DNA from: 4572-123 sp002084545
GTDB taxonomy: Bacteria > Desulfobacterota > Desulfobacteria > Desulfobacterales > 4572-123
DNA: 33,375 nucleotides
Direction of reading: 5' to 3'
Assembly (NCBI GenBank): GCA_029939715.1
Contig: JAOZSJ010000031.1
Location: 1-33,375 of the forward strand
The notes under the pieces are model-generated. The model was given only the letters and a program-made list of their open reading frames with translations, ran no database searches and was not told where the DNA came from. The translations under genes and the position numbers were made by a program. This document shows positions 16,391 through 24,410 of the stretch, piece after piece; within the stretch, counting starts at the first letter, position 1, and each line of letters begins with the position of its first letter.

Positions 16391-16661
16391 AGTTTGAATC
16401 CTGAAACTCCCATAAAAGGCATTCTATCTATTTGGCGGGCGCAGCCCATCCTACGATGTATTGAGCCTCGATACTGTTTTTTCAGACGAACCGGAAACGG
16501 TAAATTTAAAAGATTCGGGCAAAATCAGGGAAGAAAGCTTGCAAAGATGCCGGAATTGGTGTACAGGTTTTCAACAATTTTCAGTGCACAGCTATTCGCA
16601 ACATTGTAAGTGCCGGTATTTTAAGAGATTGCGAGAGACGCCCCTGGAATAAATAAAAATT
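16391..16661. other. Non-coding gap before tRNA-Arg
   Basis: No convincing gene. It holds a GC-rich stretch, GCGGGCGCAGCCCATCCTAC (16436-16455), resembling one half of palindromic repeats seen between genes of many Proteobacteria, and then the weak hairpin with T6 run at 16458-16482. No clear promoter for the tRNA was recognised. Confidence 0.4.
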
Positions 16662-16737
16662 GCCCCCGTAGCTCAGTGGATAGAGCATTGGATTCCTAAT
16701 CCATGCGCCGCAGGTCCGATTCCTGCCGGGGGCACCA
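16662..16737 (+). tRNA. tRNA-Arg (anticodon CCT)
   Basis: Complete cloverleaf with encoded CCA. Acceptor GCCCCCG pairs with CGGGGGC; D stem GCTC/GAGC; anticodon arm TTGGA-TTCCTAA-TCCAT places CCT at 34-36 and has a T-T mismatch at 27-43; T arm GCAGG-TCCGATT-CCTGC; then A and CCA. It decodes AGG. tRNA-Arg(CCT) genes are frequent integration sites, and recombinase fragments start 28 bases downstream. Confidence 0.95.
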
Positions 16738-16764
16738 TTTATTTCAAGGGGTTAACGCCCATCA

Positions 16765-16983
16765 TCAATCCCCACTTTGTTTATTTGCTACCATTTTGCT
16801 ACCGGTTGCCGAAAAAACTGTATTTTCCAGCCGGCAAGCAGCCTCAAAATTAACAGGATTTATCAGGTGTGCATAAACATTCAGGGTTACTGTCGGGCTG
16901 GAGTGTCCCAACTGGCTTTGAATGTATTTAATGTTTTCGCCCTGGGCCAACAGAACCGCATTGCCATGTGCCCGGGCCCATTA
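16765..16983 (-). pseudogene. Tyrosine recombinase (integrase), C-terminal fragment
   Basis: Only the last 70 or so residues of a phage-type integrase remain. Visible are HGNAVLLAQGENIKYIQSQL, a worn version of the RHTxASLLLAQGEN box, then GHSSPTVTLNVYAHL with the catalytic Tyr. The N-terminal and core domains are gone. The C-terminal end points at the tRNA-Arg gene, the usual layout of an island integrase beside its attachment site. At about 16984 it abuts a different recombinase fragment in the opposite direction. Confidence 0.8.
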
Positions 16984-16985
16984 GA

Positions 16986-17296
16986 TGTGTAGCCGCCTCA
17001 AAGACTTTCCGCCCTTATATTTACAACGAACAGGAAATCAAGGACCTGCTCTCGGCGGCTTCGGCTTTACACCGCCCAGCTCGTATACCTATCGGACTCT
17101 TTTCGGTCTTTTGTATACCACGGGGATCCGCATCGGCGAGGCGTTTGCCCTGACATTCAAGGACTTCCCCAGAGAACTTGATTTACTCTACATTGCCGAA
17201 GGAAAGTTCACAAAGGCACGCTGGGTTCCCCTGTATTCATCCACCTCCCGGATACTTGGCCAGTATATTGAGCAAAACTGCCTATACTCTATTTGA
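16986..17296 (+). pseudogene. Tyrosine recombinase fragment, frameshifted
   Basis: Core part of a second site-specific recombinase. FRPYIYNEQEIKDLLSAAS is read in one frame (from 17007), and after a frame change near 17075 the other frame gives YRTLFGLLYTTGIRIGEAFA and later EGKFTKARWVPLY. These are the box I region (TGxRxGE with the first catalytic Arg) and the Lys-hairpin region. There is no box II and no Tyr, and the frame ends at 17296. It is related to recombinases found in transposon-like clusters rather than the neighbouring fragment. Confidence 0.7.
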
Positions 17297-17487
17297 TTGT
17301 AATGTGCAAAGTTGTCATCAAATAAATCTTACAGCATAATCTTAATAGTTTGTCTGTCCCTAATTCGAATTCTCGCAAGGTCCAGCATGCCACATAGCGA
17401 TAATTTAAATGGCAGTGACATTTGTCATCTCCCAAGGGGAAAAAGTTATTCCAGCTTTTTTAGATGGGGCCGTCTGATTAGCACTAT

Positions 17488-18042
17488 TCATCGCAGTAAA
17501 ACACGAACGCCGGAAGCAATTCGCGGTCCTACATATTGATGAATTATCGTCATATATTCTCTTCCTATTTTCGTTCTTCGTCTGGCAACAAATCGAATTA
17601 CCCCCAGGATTCTTACTATTTTTTCATTGCCAATTTCATTCATATCCTCTGTTATTGATTTTTCGATGTAATTAACTCCATTCACTATCAAAGGATGCTC
17701 TTGATCCATTTGCTGATCTTGAAAATGGTATTTATCAATAAGCAACTCAATGATCCTGATTGCATCACTGTCTTTCAGTTTTCCCCCGTTTTCCATGTCG
17801 TATGCACATAATGCACCTTCTATTGAATTTCCGTATGATTCTAGCTCCATATTGCCATCCATCTCAGAAACAGAATACGAGGGAACTTCATTGTATTTTC
17901 TTTTTGGTTTTCGATAGAACACGCACTCTGAACATGCTTCGGATGTTCTTGTATTTCCACAGCACAGGCTACAAATCAGACCATCTGCAATTAAGCACTT
18001 CCTTTTCCCTTTCCTCGATTTGCATATAGGGCATTTTGCCAT
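17488..18042 (-). CDS. Zinc-ribbon protein of unknown function
   Basis: 184-residue protein that I do not recognise beyond its N-terminal metal-binding region. There, residues 4-40 carry eight or so Cys in the pattern CPIC-x8-C-x7-CSLCCG-x8-CSEC, fitting two zinc-binding knuckles. The rest is predicted helical, with a basic segment VRFVARRRTKIGREYM near the C-terminus. AGGAG lies 6 bases before the ATG, so it is probably expressed. It lies in the AT-richer stretch behind the tRNA with recombinase fragments and toxin-antitoxin genes and may be island cargo. Similar Cys-rich N-termini occur in small uncharacterised bacterial proteins; no function can be given. Confidence 0.7.
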   Translation of the reverse strand: MAKCPICKSRKGKRKCLIADGLICSLCCGNTRTSEACSECVFYRKPKRKYNEVPSYSVSEMDGNMELESYGNSIEGALCAYDMENGGKLKDSDAIRIIELLIDKYHFQDQQMDQEHPLIVNGVNYIEKSITEDMNEIGNEKIVRILGVIRFVARRRTKIGREYMTIIHQYVGPRIASGVRVLLR

Positions 18043-18191
18043 ATTATCTCCTGTGTAATTGTAATTTCTTGCTCTGGAACTAAATTGTTGTGTGCAACGA
18101 CTGACATTACTTGCCGGGCCGGAATATTTAAAGAAGCAACGGGCGGCGGTTCCCGGTCAAGTGAATGTTTTTGTTGGAAAGCCGTGCTCCT

Positions 18192-18467
18192 TTACGCTGT
18201 TCGGTGTGAATCAATATGATTCTGGAGAATTTTATTGATTTCTGTTTGCCACCCTTTACCGTGGGATTTAAAAAAATCAATAATTTCACTATTGAGACGT
18301 ATGGTTAGTTGCTTCTTTGGGTTGCTTTTTGGCGGTCTTCCTCTTTTGGGCAATACGGACAGAAGTTCATCCGGTAAAACCTTGGAGGCTGGACGCATAT
18401 GTTTGAAGTCTTTTGGGGTCAATTCTCTGACCTCTCCGCTCTCAGTTGTCAATGGTTGTCTGTTCAT
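18192..18467 (-). CDS. brnA: BrnA family antitoxin
   Basis: 91-residue antitoxin and DNA-binding partner of the BrnT RNase toxin. The C-terminal half has the BrnA pattern: KRGRPPKSNPKKQLTIRL, then a ribbon-helix-helix region SEIIDFFKSHGKGWQTEINK ending in ILQNHI. The N-terminal part is the likely toxin-neutralising segment. Its start overlaps the end of brnT by 26 bases, the usual toxin-first layout. BrnA commonly represses its own operon; paired palindromes in the promoter region (18730-18739 and 18763-18772) could be its sites. Confidence 0.88.
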   Translation of the reverse strand: MNRQPLTTESGEVRELTPKDFKHMRPASKVLPDELLSVLPKRGRPPKSNPKKQLTIRLNSEIIDFFKSHGKGWQTEINKILQNHIDSHRTA

Positions 18468-18714
18468 AACTTTTCACCTCTCTGGGGTTGGCTTTCCTGA
18501 AACTGATCACTCTGATTCCACCTGTTATGGGTGTAAAACAGATAACATGCAACCGCTCCTGCAAGTAAGCTATGGCAACGAATCGTTGTTCTGGGTAGTC
18601 GTGGCGAATATCTTCGACAATCTGCGCCGTTTCCCAGTCAAGCTCCATAGCTTGCTCAAAAGAGAGATTACGTTCCTTGATGTTCCAGTTGTTTTTGTCT
18701 GAATCGTATTCGAT
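18442..18714 (-). CDS. brnT: BrnT family ribonuclease toxin, start codon unclear
   Basis: Toxin of a type II toxin-antitoxin pair. Homology to BrnT starts at IEYDSDKNNWNIKERNLSFE and continues through AYLQERLHVICFTP and GGIRVISFRKANPREVKSYE, a full-length BrnT of about 91 residues. But the frame has no ATG, GTG or TTG between an upstream TAA (18743-18745) and the internal ATG at 18648, which would delete the first 22 residues. The coordinates use the ATC at 18714 as left limit of homology. Either a rare ATC/ATA start is used, the protein is shorter, or the start was lost by mutation and the toxin is dead. Confidence 0.75.
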   Translation of the reverse strand: MEYDSDKNNWNIKERNLSFEQAMELDWETAQIVEDIRHDYPEQRFVAIAYLQERLHVICFTPITGGIRVISFRKANPREVKSYEQTTIDN

Positions 18715-18727
18715 CTTCGCACCGTTT

Positions 18728-18772
18728 ATTGTAACTACATTAACTCTTTATGTCAACTTTTTTGTAGCTACG
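18728..18772 (-). promoter_or_regulatory. brnTA promoter with two similar palindromes
   Basis: On the minus strand TTGACA (18756-18751), 17 bases, TACAAT (18733-18728): a near-consensus sigma-70 promoter whose start would fall about 7 bases before the first BrnT homology codon. TGTAACTACA (18730-18739) covers the -10 and TGTAGCTACG (18763-18772) lies just upstream of the -35. Both have the core GTA-RC-TAC, 33 bases apart or three helical turns, as expected for a BrnA operator pair (inference). Confidence 0.7.
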
Positions 18773-18931
18773 TAAAATGAATTGAATGAATTATCGAAGC
18801 CGATCAAGTTCATGTGAACGGCCGGGGTGACCGGCGATTTTGCGCTGATAACTTGAAAACTAATCAGTATCGAGTATAGTTTATTTGCTTGATATTATAA
18901 AATTGTTTGGAAAAGTTTTTACCGAAAATAT

Positions 18932-19363
18932 TCAGACGGAATCAACCGTATGGTTGGTTAAAAAATACTCCAGCCGAGCTGCCTGGTTCTGCTTGAGAGC
19001 CCCGAATTTGATGCCGCAGCGCCAGTTTGCAGTGGAATCTTTTGGAATTTTATGAGGCATTTTGCGATCCGAAACCACCTTGAACGGTATTTTTTCAAGA
19101 TAAAAACCGCAATCCGTCAACAAAATTTCCAGACCCAGGGATTGCCTGGGGTGCTGCTTGGTCTCCGGATATAAAAATGAAAGCCCGCCTTTGCTGATAT
19201 CGATAACTCTTCCCAGGCGAACGGGTTTGGATCGGAATACCGCCAGGGCTACCTCGGCCATACTCATATTCAGGACAGGTCCAAGGTCTGCCGGCGTGGA
19301 TCTTAAAATTGCAAAAGTGTTTCTATCGGCACGATACCTTTTATATTTTCTTCTTTCAGCCAT
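18932..19363 (-). CDS. PilZ domain protein
   Basis: 143-residue single-domain protein with both PilZ signatures for cyclic di-GMP binding: the basic RRKYKRYR near the N-terminus (residues 4-11) and DISKGGLSF (D/NxSxxG) near residue 55. It would act as a small c-di-GMP receiver in motility, adhesion or polysaccharide control; the partner is unknown. About 27 extra residues between the two motifs include LGPVLNMSMAEVALAVF, a likely imperfect copy of the LGRVIDISKGGLSF strand-loop. The ribosome-binding site is weak. Monocistronic; the 235 bases upstream (19364-19598) contain no gene. Confidence 0.85.
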   Translation of the reverse strand: MAERRKYKRYRADRNTFAILRSTPADLGPVLNMSMAEVALAVFRSKPVRLGRVIDISKGGLSFLYPETKQHPRQSLGLEILLTDCGFYLEKIPFKVVSDRKMPHKIPKDSTANWRCGIKFGALKQNQAARLEYFLTNHTVDSV

Positions 19364-19598
19364 TTTTGTATACTTTTTGATCTTTACAGAAATATCGCCT
19401 ACATATCAAAAGCATGGGATAGCGATTTTTTAAGCAAAAGGGCTAATTTAGAGAAATCACCTCAGTTGAAAAGGCAGGATAGATGGCTTACATTAAAATC
19501 CGTACAGAGGCTTTTGGATACCGGTAAATACGAGCTTCATCCCAAATACTTATACTATAATATACATCGAACCATGATTTGTCAAACAACTTCACCCC

Positions 19599-20216
19599 TC
19601 AGGCACTTACAGTCCATTTTGTGTCCGAGCTGTTTTTTGTGACGGAAGCGATATGGCCATCAAAAAAAAAATGTTCAATATGCCAGTGAGTTTCCCCATA
19701 TTTGATGGTCAGATGCGTTTCATCCAAAATACTTTCCACCCGGCATTTCAAAAGATCACGCAGCCCGGTTCCGACAGCTTTTATCACCGATTCTTTTGCA
19801 GTCCAGTAGCGAAAAAAAAGTTCAAACGAAGGGCTGTCCGGAGCAAGATTCCATTCCTGATCGCCGGCCGTTCTTTTAAACAGGCCCGGCGAACAGGGCC
19901 TGATCTTCTCGACATCAATGCCGACATCCGTCAAGGCAGTCACGCCGGCGACATACTCAGGCTTATGGGTCACTGACCAGTAAATCCCGTGACTGGGCAA
20001 TGGTACACCATCTTCATTTTTCAAAAAATCTCTTACGTTCAGCCTGCTCTTGAGGGCTGAACGTTTTAATGCATACCGGGCAAGACGGCTTAAATTTCGT
20101 ACCTGCTGCCGTCCGCTGAATTTTCGCTCTTCTTCGGCAACACGCAGAATCACGGGATATAACGTTGAATCGCGGTATTCATCATTTTGCATTGGATCTG
20201 CCTGACTGTTTTTCAA
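19599..20216 (-). CDS. 4'-phosphopantetheinyl transferase superfamily protein
   Basis: 205-residue Sfp-type enzyme that moves phosphopantetheine from CoA to a conserved Ser of a carrier protein. The two Mg2+/CoA motifs are present: VGIDVEKIRP (about residues 97-106) and WTAKESVIKAVGTGL (about 138-152), the WxxKEA-like box. The H of the substrate loop is in WSVTHKPEYV. Its ATG overlaps the stop of the acyl-CoA synthetase gene by four bases (ATGA), so translation is coupled. No carrier protein is encoded nearby, so the client is unknown. Length is normal for the Sfp group. Confidence 0.88.
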   Translation of the reverse strand: MKNSQADPMQNDEYRDSTLYPVILRVAEEERKFSGRQQVRNLSRLARYALKRSALKSRLNVRDFLKNEDGVPLPSHGIYWSVTHKPEYVAGVTALTDVGIDVEKIRPCSPGLFKRTAGDQEWNLAPDSPSFELFFRYWTAKESVIKAVGTGLRDLLKCRVESILDETHLTIKYGETHWHIEHFFFDGHIASVTKNSSDTKWTVSA

Positions 20217-22363
20217 TCCGCCGCCTTCAAAATAATCCGACAGTCTGCAACGGTGGCCCCGCAGCCCTCCTCGTGAACCAGCAACGGGTTGATATCCATT
20301 TCCATAATCTCCGGATTGTCGGTAACCATATCGGAAATACTGACCAACGCTTTTTCAATGACTTCCACATCGCCCACAGGTTTGCCCCTGAATCCCCGCA
20401 ACAGCTTGTACCCCCTGATTCCGCGAATCATTCTGCGAGCTTCATTTCTGCCGATGGGAGCCACGCGGAACTCCACATCCTTGAAAACTTCCACGAAGAT
20501 ACCCCCCAGACCGAACATCAAAAGGGGCCCGAACACCGGATAACGGTTTACACCCAGGATGACCTCTTCCCCCGGAGCGGCCATCTTCACCACCAGAACT
20601 CCGTCGATAACCGCATTGGAATCATACGCAATGGCATTGGCCGTGATTCGGTCAAAGGCTTTTTTGACTTCATCCCTGGTTTTAAGGCCGACGATTACGC
20701 CTTTGGCATCGGATTTATGCAGAATCTGTGAGGAGGCGATTTTCAAGACTACGGGAAATTCCATATCCGATGCCAGGGTTGCGGCCTCTTCGGCTGTTTT
20801 GGCAAGTTTTGTGGGCAGGACATTCAATCCGTAGCATTTCAACAGCTCGATACCGTCTAATTCACCAAGCCTTGTTTTGTTAGCGGCAAGACACTTTTTT
20901 ATAATTGCCGCCGCACGATTTTTGTCGTGCCTGAATTTGAACTGGGCCAGGTGCTGGCGGTTCAGCCATCTGGAAAATCGGAAGAGTGCGGCAAAGGATT
21001 TGGCCGCATTCTCGGGAAATTTATAGACCGGATAGCCATATTCCTGCAGGTATTTTACACCTGCCGAGACATCGACAACTCCCATGAAACAACTGAGAAT
21101 GGGTTTGGAAGAACGCCGGGCGATTTTGACAATGGCCTTGGCGGTTCCCTCGGCATCAGTCATGGACTGGGGTGTCAGGATCACCAGGGCGCCATCCACC
21201 CCATCATCATTAATAACCGCGGCAAGGGCGTTTTCATAACGATCATAGGCGGCATCCCCGATTACGTCCACCGGGTTGTGAATATTAGCTGCCACGGGAA
21301 GATGGCTGGCCAGCACCTCGATCGTCTCATCGCTGAATTCAGCCAACTCCAGCCCTGACGACATGGTCATATCCGTTGCCAGGATGCCGGGTCCTCCTGC
21401 ATTAGTGACAATGGCAACCCGGTTGCCGTTGGGAATCTTTCTGGCCATTTTGCCCAGGGCACTTTCCTTCTTGCATGCAAACGCAGTGGCGAAATCAAAC
21501 AGTTCATCGATGGTGTCCACCCGAATGATACCGGCCTGCTCAAAGATAGCATCGTACACCGCTTCCGAACCCGCCAGGGCACCGGTATGTGATGCCGCGG
21601 CCCTGGCTCCGGCACTGGTTCTGCCGGACTTGATGGCCAGTATGGGGGTTGGCTGGTATCCCGAAGTGATCTCTTTTACGGCCTTGATAAATTCCGATCC
21701 CCGGCCCAGTGATTCCTGGTAGATCATTATAACATCCGTATCCGGATCTTCATGGAGGTAGCGCAGCAGATCCAGTTCATCCACGTCGGCCTTGTTGCCG
21801 ATGGAAATAAATTTTGAAAATCCGAAATCACGATCAGCGGCAAAATCAAGAACAGCCGTGCACAAAGCACCGCTTTGGGAAATAAAAGAGATATTCCCCG
21901 CATGAGGCATTCTTGATGAAAAGCTGGCATTCATACGAACCCCGGCAAGCGGATTGATCACACCCAGACAGTTGGGGCCAACAAGGCGGGCGCCGGATGC
22001 CTTACACATGGCAATGAGTTTGTCTTCCATCTCCGCCCCTTTTCCGCCCACTTCACGGAAACCGGCACTGACGACAACGATTCCTTTAACCCCTTTTTCG
22101 ATGGCCTGCTCCACGGACGGCAAGGCCAGTTTGGGCGGCAGAATGATAATGGCCAGTTCCACGGAATCAGGTATATCAATAATTGTTTTATATGCCTTTA
22201 CACATAATATGGACTTAGAGTTTGGGTTTACCGGATAGAGTGTGCCGGTATATCCACCCTTGAGAATATTGGCAAAAATATCATGCCCGACTTTTCCAGG
22301 TGTTGCCGAAGCGCCTACAACTGCAATAGATTCCGGAGAAAAAATAGCGTCGAGTCTTTCCAT
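20213..22363 (-). CDS. Acyl/acetyl-CoA synthetase, ADP-forming (fused alpha-beta)
   Basis: 716-residue ADP-forming acetate-CoA ligase type enzyme. It interconverts an acyl-CoA plus ADP and phosphate with the acid, CoA and ATP. Order: CoA-binding Rossmann domain (1 to about 130, SIAVVGASATPGKVG), succinyl-CoA-ligase-like domains with the phosphorylated His259 (AASHTGALAG), then a C-terminal ATP-grasp (about 490-716, VVLKIASSQILHKSDAKGV, ending EMDINPLLVHEEG). This is the alpha-beta fused arrangement of ACD. In anaerobes it usually makes ATP from acyl-CoA produced by catabolism. AAGGAG lies 9 bases before ATG. It forms an operon with the overlapping phosphopantetheinyl transferase gene. The organic acid used cannot be read from sequence. 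Protein acetyltransferase (Pat) fusions are excluded because no GNAT domain is present. Confidence 0.92.
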   Translation of the reverse strand: MERLDAIFSPESIAVVGASATPGKVGHDIFANILKGGYTGTLYPVNPNSKSILCVKAYKTIIDIPDSVELAIIILPPKLALPSVEQAIEKGVKGIVVVSAGFREVGGKGAEMEDKLIAMCKASGARLVGPNCLGVINPLAGVRMNASFSSRMPHAGNISFISQSGALCTAVLDFAADRDFGFSKFISIGNKADVDELDLLRYLHEDPDTDVIMIYQESLGRGSEFIKAVKEITSGYQPTPILAIKSGRTSAGARAAASHTGALAGSEAVYDAIFEQAGIIRVDTIDELFDFATAFACKKESALGKMARKIPNGNRVAIVTNAGGPGILATDMTMSSGLELAEFSDETIEVLASHLPVAANIHNPVDVIGDAAYDRYENALAAVINDDGVDGALVILTPQSMTDAEGTAKAIVKIARRSSKPILSCFMGVVDVSAGVKYLQEYGYPVYKFPENAAKSFAALFRFSRWLNRQHLAQFKFRHDKNRAAAIIKKCLAANKTRLGELDGIELLKCYGLNVLPTKLAKTAEEAATLASDMEFPVVLKIASSQILHKSDAKGVIVGLKTRDEVKKAFDRITANAIAYDSNAVIDGVLVVKMAAPGEEVILGVNRYPVFGPLLMFGLGGIFVEVFKDVEFRVAPIGRNEARRMIRGIRGYKLLRGFRGKPVGDVEVIEKALVSISDMVTDNPEIMEMDINPLLVHEEGCGATVADCRIILKAAD

Positions 22364-22441
22364 ATGATTTACTCCTTTTCATAACCATTCACGGTTTTTC
22401 CAATAAACCATGCAATAATTAAAGCAATTTGGATATTAAGT

Positions 22442-23329
22442 TCAATCGTCGATTTCGGACTTTATCTTCAGACCTACTTCATAAACCCTGTTTCTGGGAA
22501 GGCCATACTTTGCTGCAATTCGTTTTGACAGAATTGAAAGTCGATCATTACCACTGATCAAACCATCGTGGAGCTCTTTTTCAAAATCCCGCGACAGAGG
22601 AGCTTTTTTTTCCAGGTTCCCCTCCACCAGGAGGGTACACTCGCCCCTGACAACCGGCCGCATGCTTAAGTTCTTTAAAATGTCGGACAAATTGCCGCGT
22701 ATAAACTCCTCATGCAGTTTGGTCATTTCACGGCCCAGAACGGCATATCGGTCCCCTGCTATTTCAAGCAATTCCTTAACCAGCGTCAGTATCCGACGGG
22801 GTGATTCATAAAATATAAGGGTACCTGATTCACCGGTAAGCTGTTCCAGCCGGCGTCGGCGCTTTGCGTTTTTTTTAGCTGCAAAACCTTCGAAGATAAA
22901 GCTGTCGGTTGCCAGTCCGGAAGCACAAAGCGCGGTTATTGCAGCGGAAGGGCCGGGTATGGGAACAACTCTGATATTATTCTTAAGCGCTTCCACAACC
23001 AGTCGATAACCGGGATCGGAGATCGAGGGCGTCCCGGCGCTGGATACCAGGGCTATGGATTCACCCTGCTTCAGCCTCCTGATAAGGGGTAAGGCCCGTC
23101 CCTGTTCGTTATGCTCATGGCAGGAAATCAGATTGCCGCGGATACCGTGATAAGCCAGAAATCTTGCAGTATGCCGGGTGTCTTCCGCGGCAATAATGTC
23201 CACCAGGCCAAGCGTTTTAATAGCCCGCAGCGTAATATCATCCCGATTTCCAATAGGCGTGGCCACGATATAGAGTGTGCCTGTTGTTTCCCGGGGCACT
23301 GAATCATGGATAGGCAAGTTCAAAGGCAT
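22442..23329 (-). CDS. rsmI: 16S rRNA (cytidine1402-2'-O)-methyltransferase RsmI
   Basis: 295-residue SAM-dependent methyltransferase of the tetrapyrrole-methylase fold that methylates the ribose of C1402 in 16S rRNA. Family motifs in order: LYIVATPIGNRDDITLRA, AAEDTRHTARFL, VSSAGTPSISDPG, IPGPSAAITALCASGL, FIFEGFAAKK and IFYESPRRI. C-terminal residues include the usual GNLSDIL region. Length is close to E. coli RsmI (286). The start overlaps the end of yraN by 26 bases. It is last gene in the minus-strand block coming from ffh. Confidence 0.96.
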   Translation of the reverse strand: MPLNLPIHDSVPRETTGTLYIVATPIGNRDDITLRAIKTLGLVDIIAAEDTRHTARFLAYHGIRGNLISCHEHNEQGRALPLIRRLKQGESIALVSSAGTPSISDPGYRLVVEALKNNIRVVPIPGPSAAITALCASGLATDSFIFEGFAAKKNAKRRRRLEQLTGESGTLIFYESPRRILTLVKELLEIAGDRYAVLGREMTKLHEEFIRGNLSDILKNLSMRPVVRGECTLLVEGNLEKKAPLSRDFEKELHDGLISGNDRLSILSKRIAAKYGLPRNRVYEVGLKIKSEIDD

Positions 23330-23675
23330 TTTTTATTATTTCCACTTCCGGCCCGGCTGTTTTGAACCTTATGGATACAACATCAAAGCGGGCTCCGGCG
23401 GTATTCTGTCCGGTCGTTTTAAGATAGCAGAGCGCCGCCATGGATAGATTCCTTTTCTTTTTAGCAGTGATCGCCCATTTGGGACTGCCATATCTGCCGG
23501 ATCTTCTCGCTTTGACCTCGACAAAAGCGATAGTCCGCCTGTCCCTGGCGATAATGTCAATTTCTCCCAACCGGGTCCTGTAATTTACCTCAAGGATTTT
23601 ATAACCCTTTTTTTTAAGTCTTTGGACGGCCAGGGCCTCGCTTTCTTTACCAAATTGTTGTTGGCTGTTCAGCAT
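23304..23675 (-). CDS. yraN: YraN family (UPF0102) endonuclease-like protein
   Basis: 123-residue protein of the UPF0102/YraN family, which has a restriction-endonuclease-like fold; the cellular role is not settled. The nuclease core is clear: YRTRLGEIDIIARDRRTIAFVEVKAR, with Glu, Asp and the ExK pair, then RRSGRYGSP. Normal length. It overlaps rsmI at its 3' end, as in many genomes where yraN and rsmI are neighbours. The start has no clear Shine-Dalgarno sequence, so it may depend on an upstream transcript or an internal promoter. Confidence 0.93.
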   Translation of the reverse strand: MLNSQQQFGKESEALAVQRLKKKGYKILEVNYRTRLGEIDIIARDRRTIAFVEVKARRSGRYGSPKWAITAKKKRNLSMAALCYLKTTGQNTAGARFDVVSIRFKTAGPEVEIIKNAFELAYP

Positions 23676-23980
23676 ATCAAATAAGATTTTTATTGGTTAT
23701 TAATAATAAACCCCCCGAAATCGACAAAGACAGATAAGGCATCCCTTTTCAATGCTGGAATATAATTAACTTTGAGTTTCGTGTTTTGGCAGGGAAGCTT
23801 GACAGGGTAACAGCCGTAAAAAATACCCCGGATTTTACCGGCCGATAAAATTGCCGGCTGGAATTCGTAGCAGGGCCTGGAAAGGTTGCAAGTTAAAAAA
23901 TCAGGCTGTGTGAAAAAGCCGCCTCAAGGACACGGAACGCCATGGATAAGGTTGTGGCAATCCGTGTCCTGATCCGGTTA
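23676..23980 (-). terminator. Non-coding gap with terminator-like hairpin after rplS
   Basis: No gene is visible in this 305-base gap, where many relatives carry rnhB. Close to the rplS stop lies a long hairpin: arms AGGACACGGA (23927-23936) and TCCGTGTCCT (23961-23970), extended inward by GCCA/TGGC. On the minus strand it is followed, after 10 bases, by CTTTTT, so it probably ends the ribosomal operon at least in part. A smaller stem, CCGGC/GCCGG, lies near 23847-23866. Confidence 0.55.
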
Positions 23981-24331
23981 TTAATTAAATCGGCGTTCCT
24001 TGATCCTGGCGGCCTTGCCCCGCAGTTTGCGCAGATAGTAAATTTTGGCGCGGCGTACCCGGCCTCTTGTAACTACTTCTATTTTATCGACAATGGGTGA
24101 GTGAAGCGGGAAAATACGCTCAACGCCCACGCCATAGGAAACCTTGCGTACGGTAAAGGTGGCATTTGCCGATCCGGCCTTTTTTTTACTGATTACGACG
24201 CCCTGAAAAACCTGTATTCTTTCCTTTTCACCTTCTCTGATTTTAACATGTACTTTGACGGTATCACCCGGAATAAAAGCGGGCACGTCCAGACGCATAG
24301 CCTCTTGTTTCAACTGCTGTATTACGTGCAT
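23981..24331 (-). CDS. rplS: Large ribosomal subunit protein L19
   Basis: 116-residue ribosomal protein bL19, located at the 30S-50S interface. The full family pattern is present: FIPGDTVKVHVKIREGEKER, IQVFQGVVISKK, FTVRKVSYGVGVERIFPLHS and KIEVVTRGRVRRAKIYYLR. Normal length. GGGGGA precedes the ATG. It stands at the end of the ffh-rpsP-khpA-rimM-trmD block, with a likely terminator 11 bases after its stop. Confidence 0.98.
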   Translation of the reverse strand: MHVIQQLKQEAMRLDVPAFIPGDTVKVHVKIREGEKERIQVFQGVVISKKKAGSANATFTVRKVSYGVGVERIFPLHSPIVDKIEVVTRGRVRRAKIYYLRKLRGKAARIKERRFN

Positions 24332-24410
24332 GATTTCCCCCTAAAAAATTTTAAACCGATTTTTTGCCCATTCCCTGATCCAATTCAAGATGCAGGACAA
24401 AATCGATTGT

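Noticed and set aside
16700..18800. Duplicate tRNA 3' end marking the far end of the island
   Set aside because: No second copy of the tRNA 3' segment was found by eye; the element cannot be delimited.
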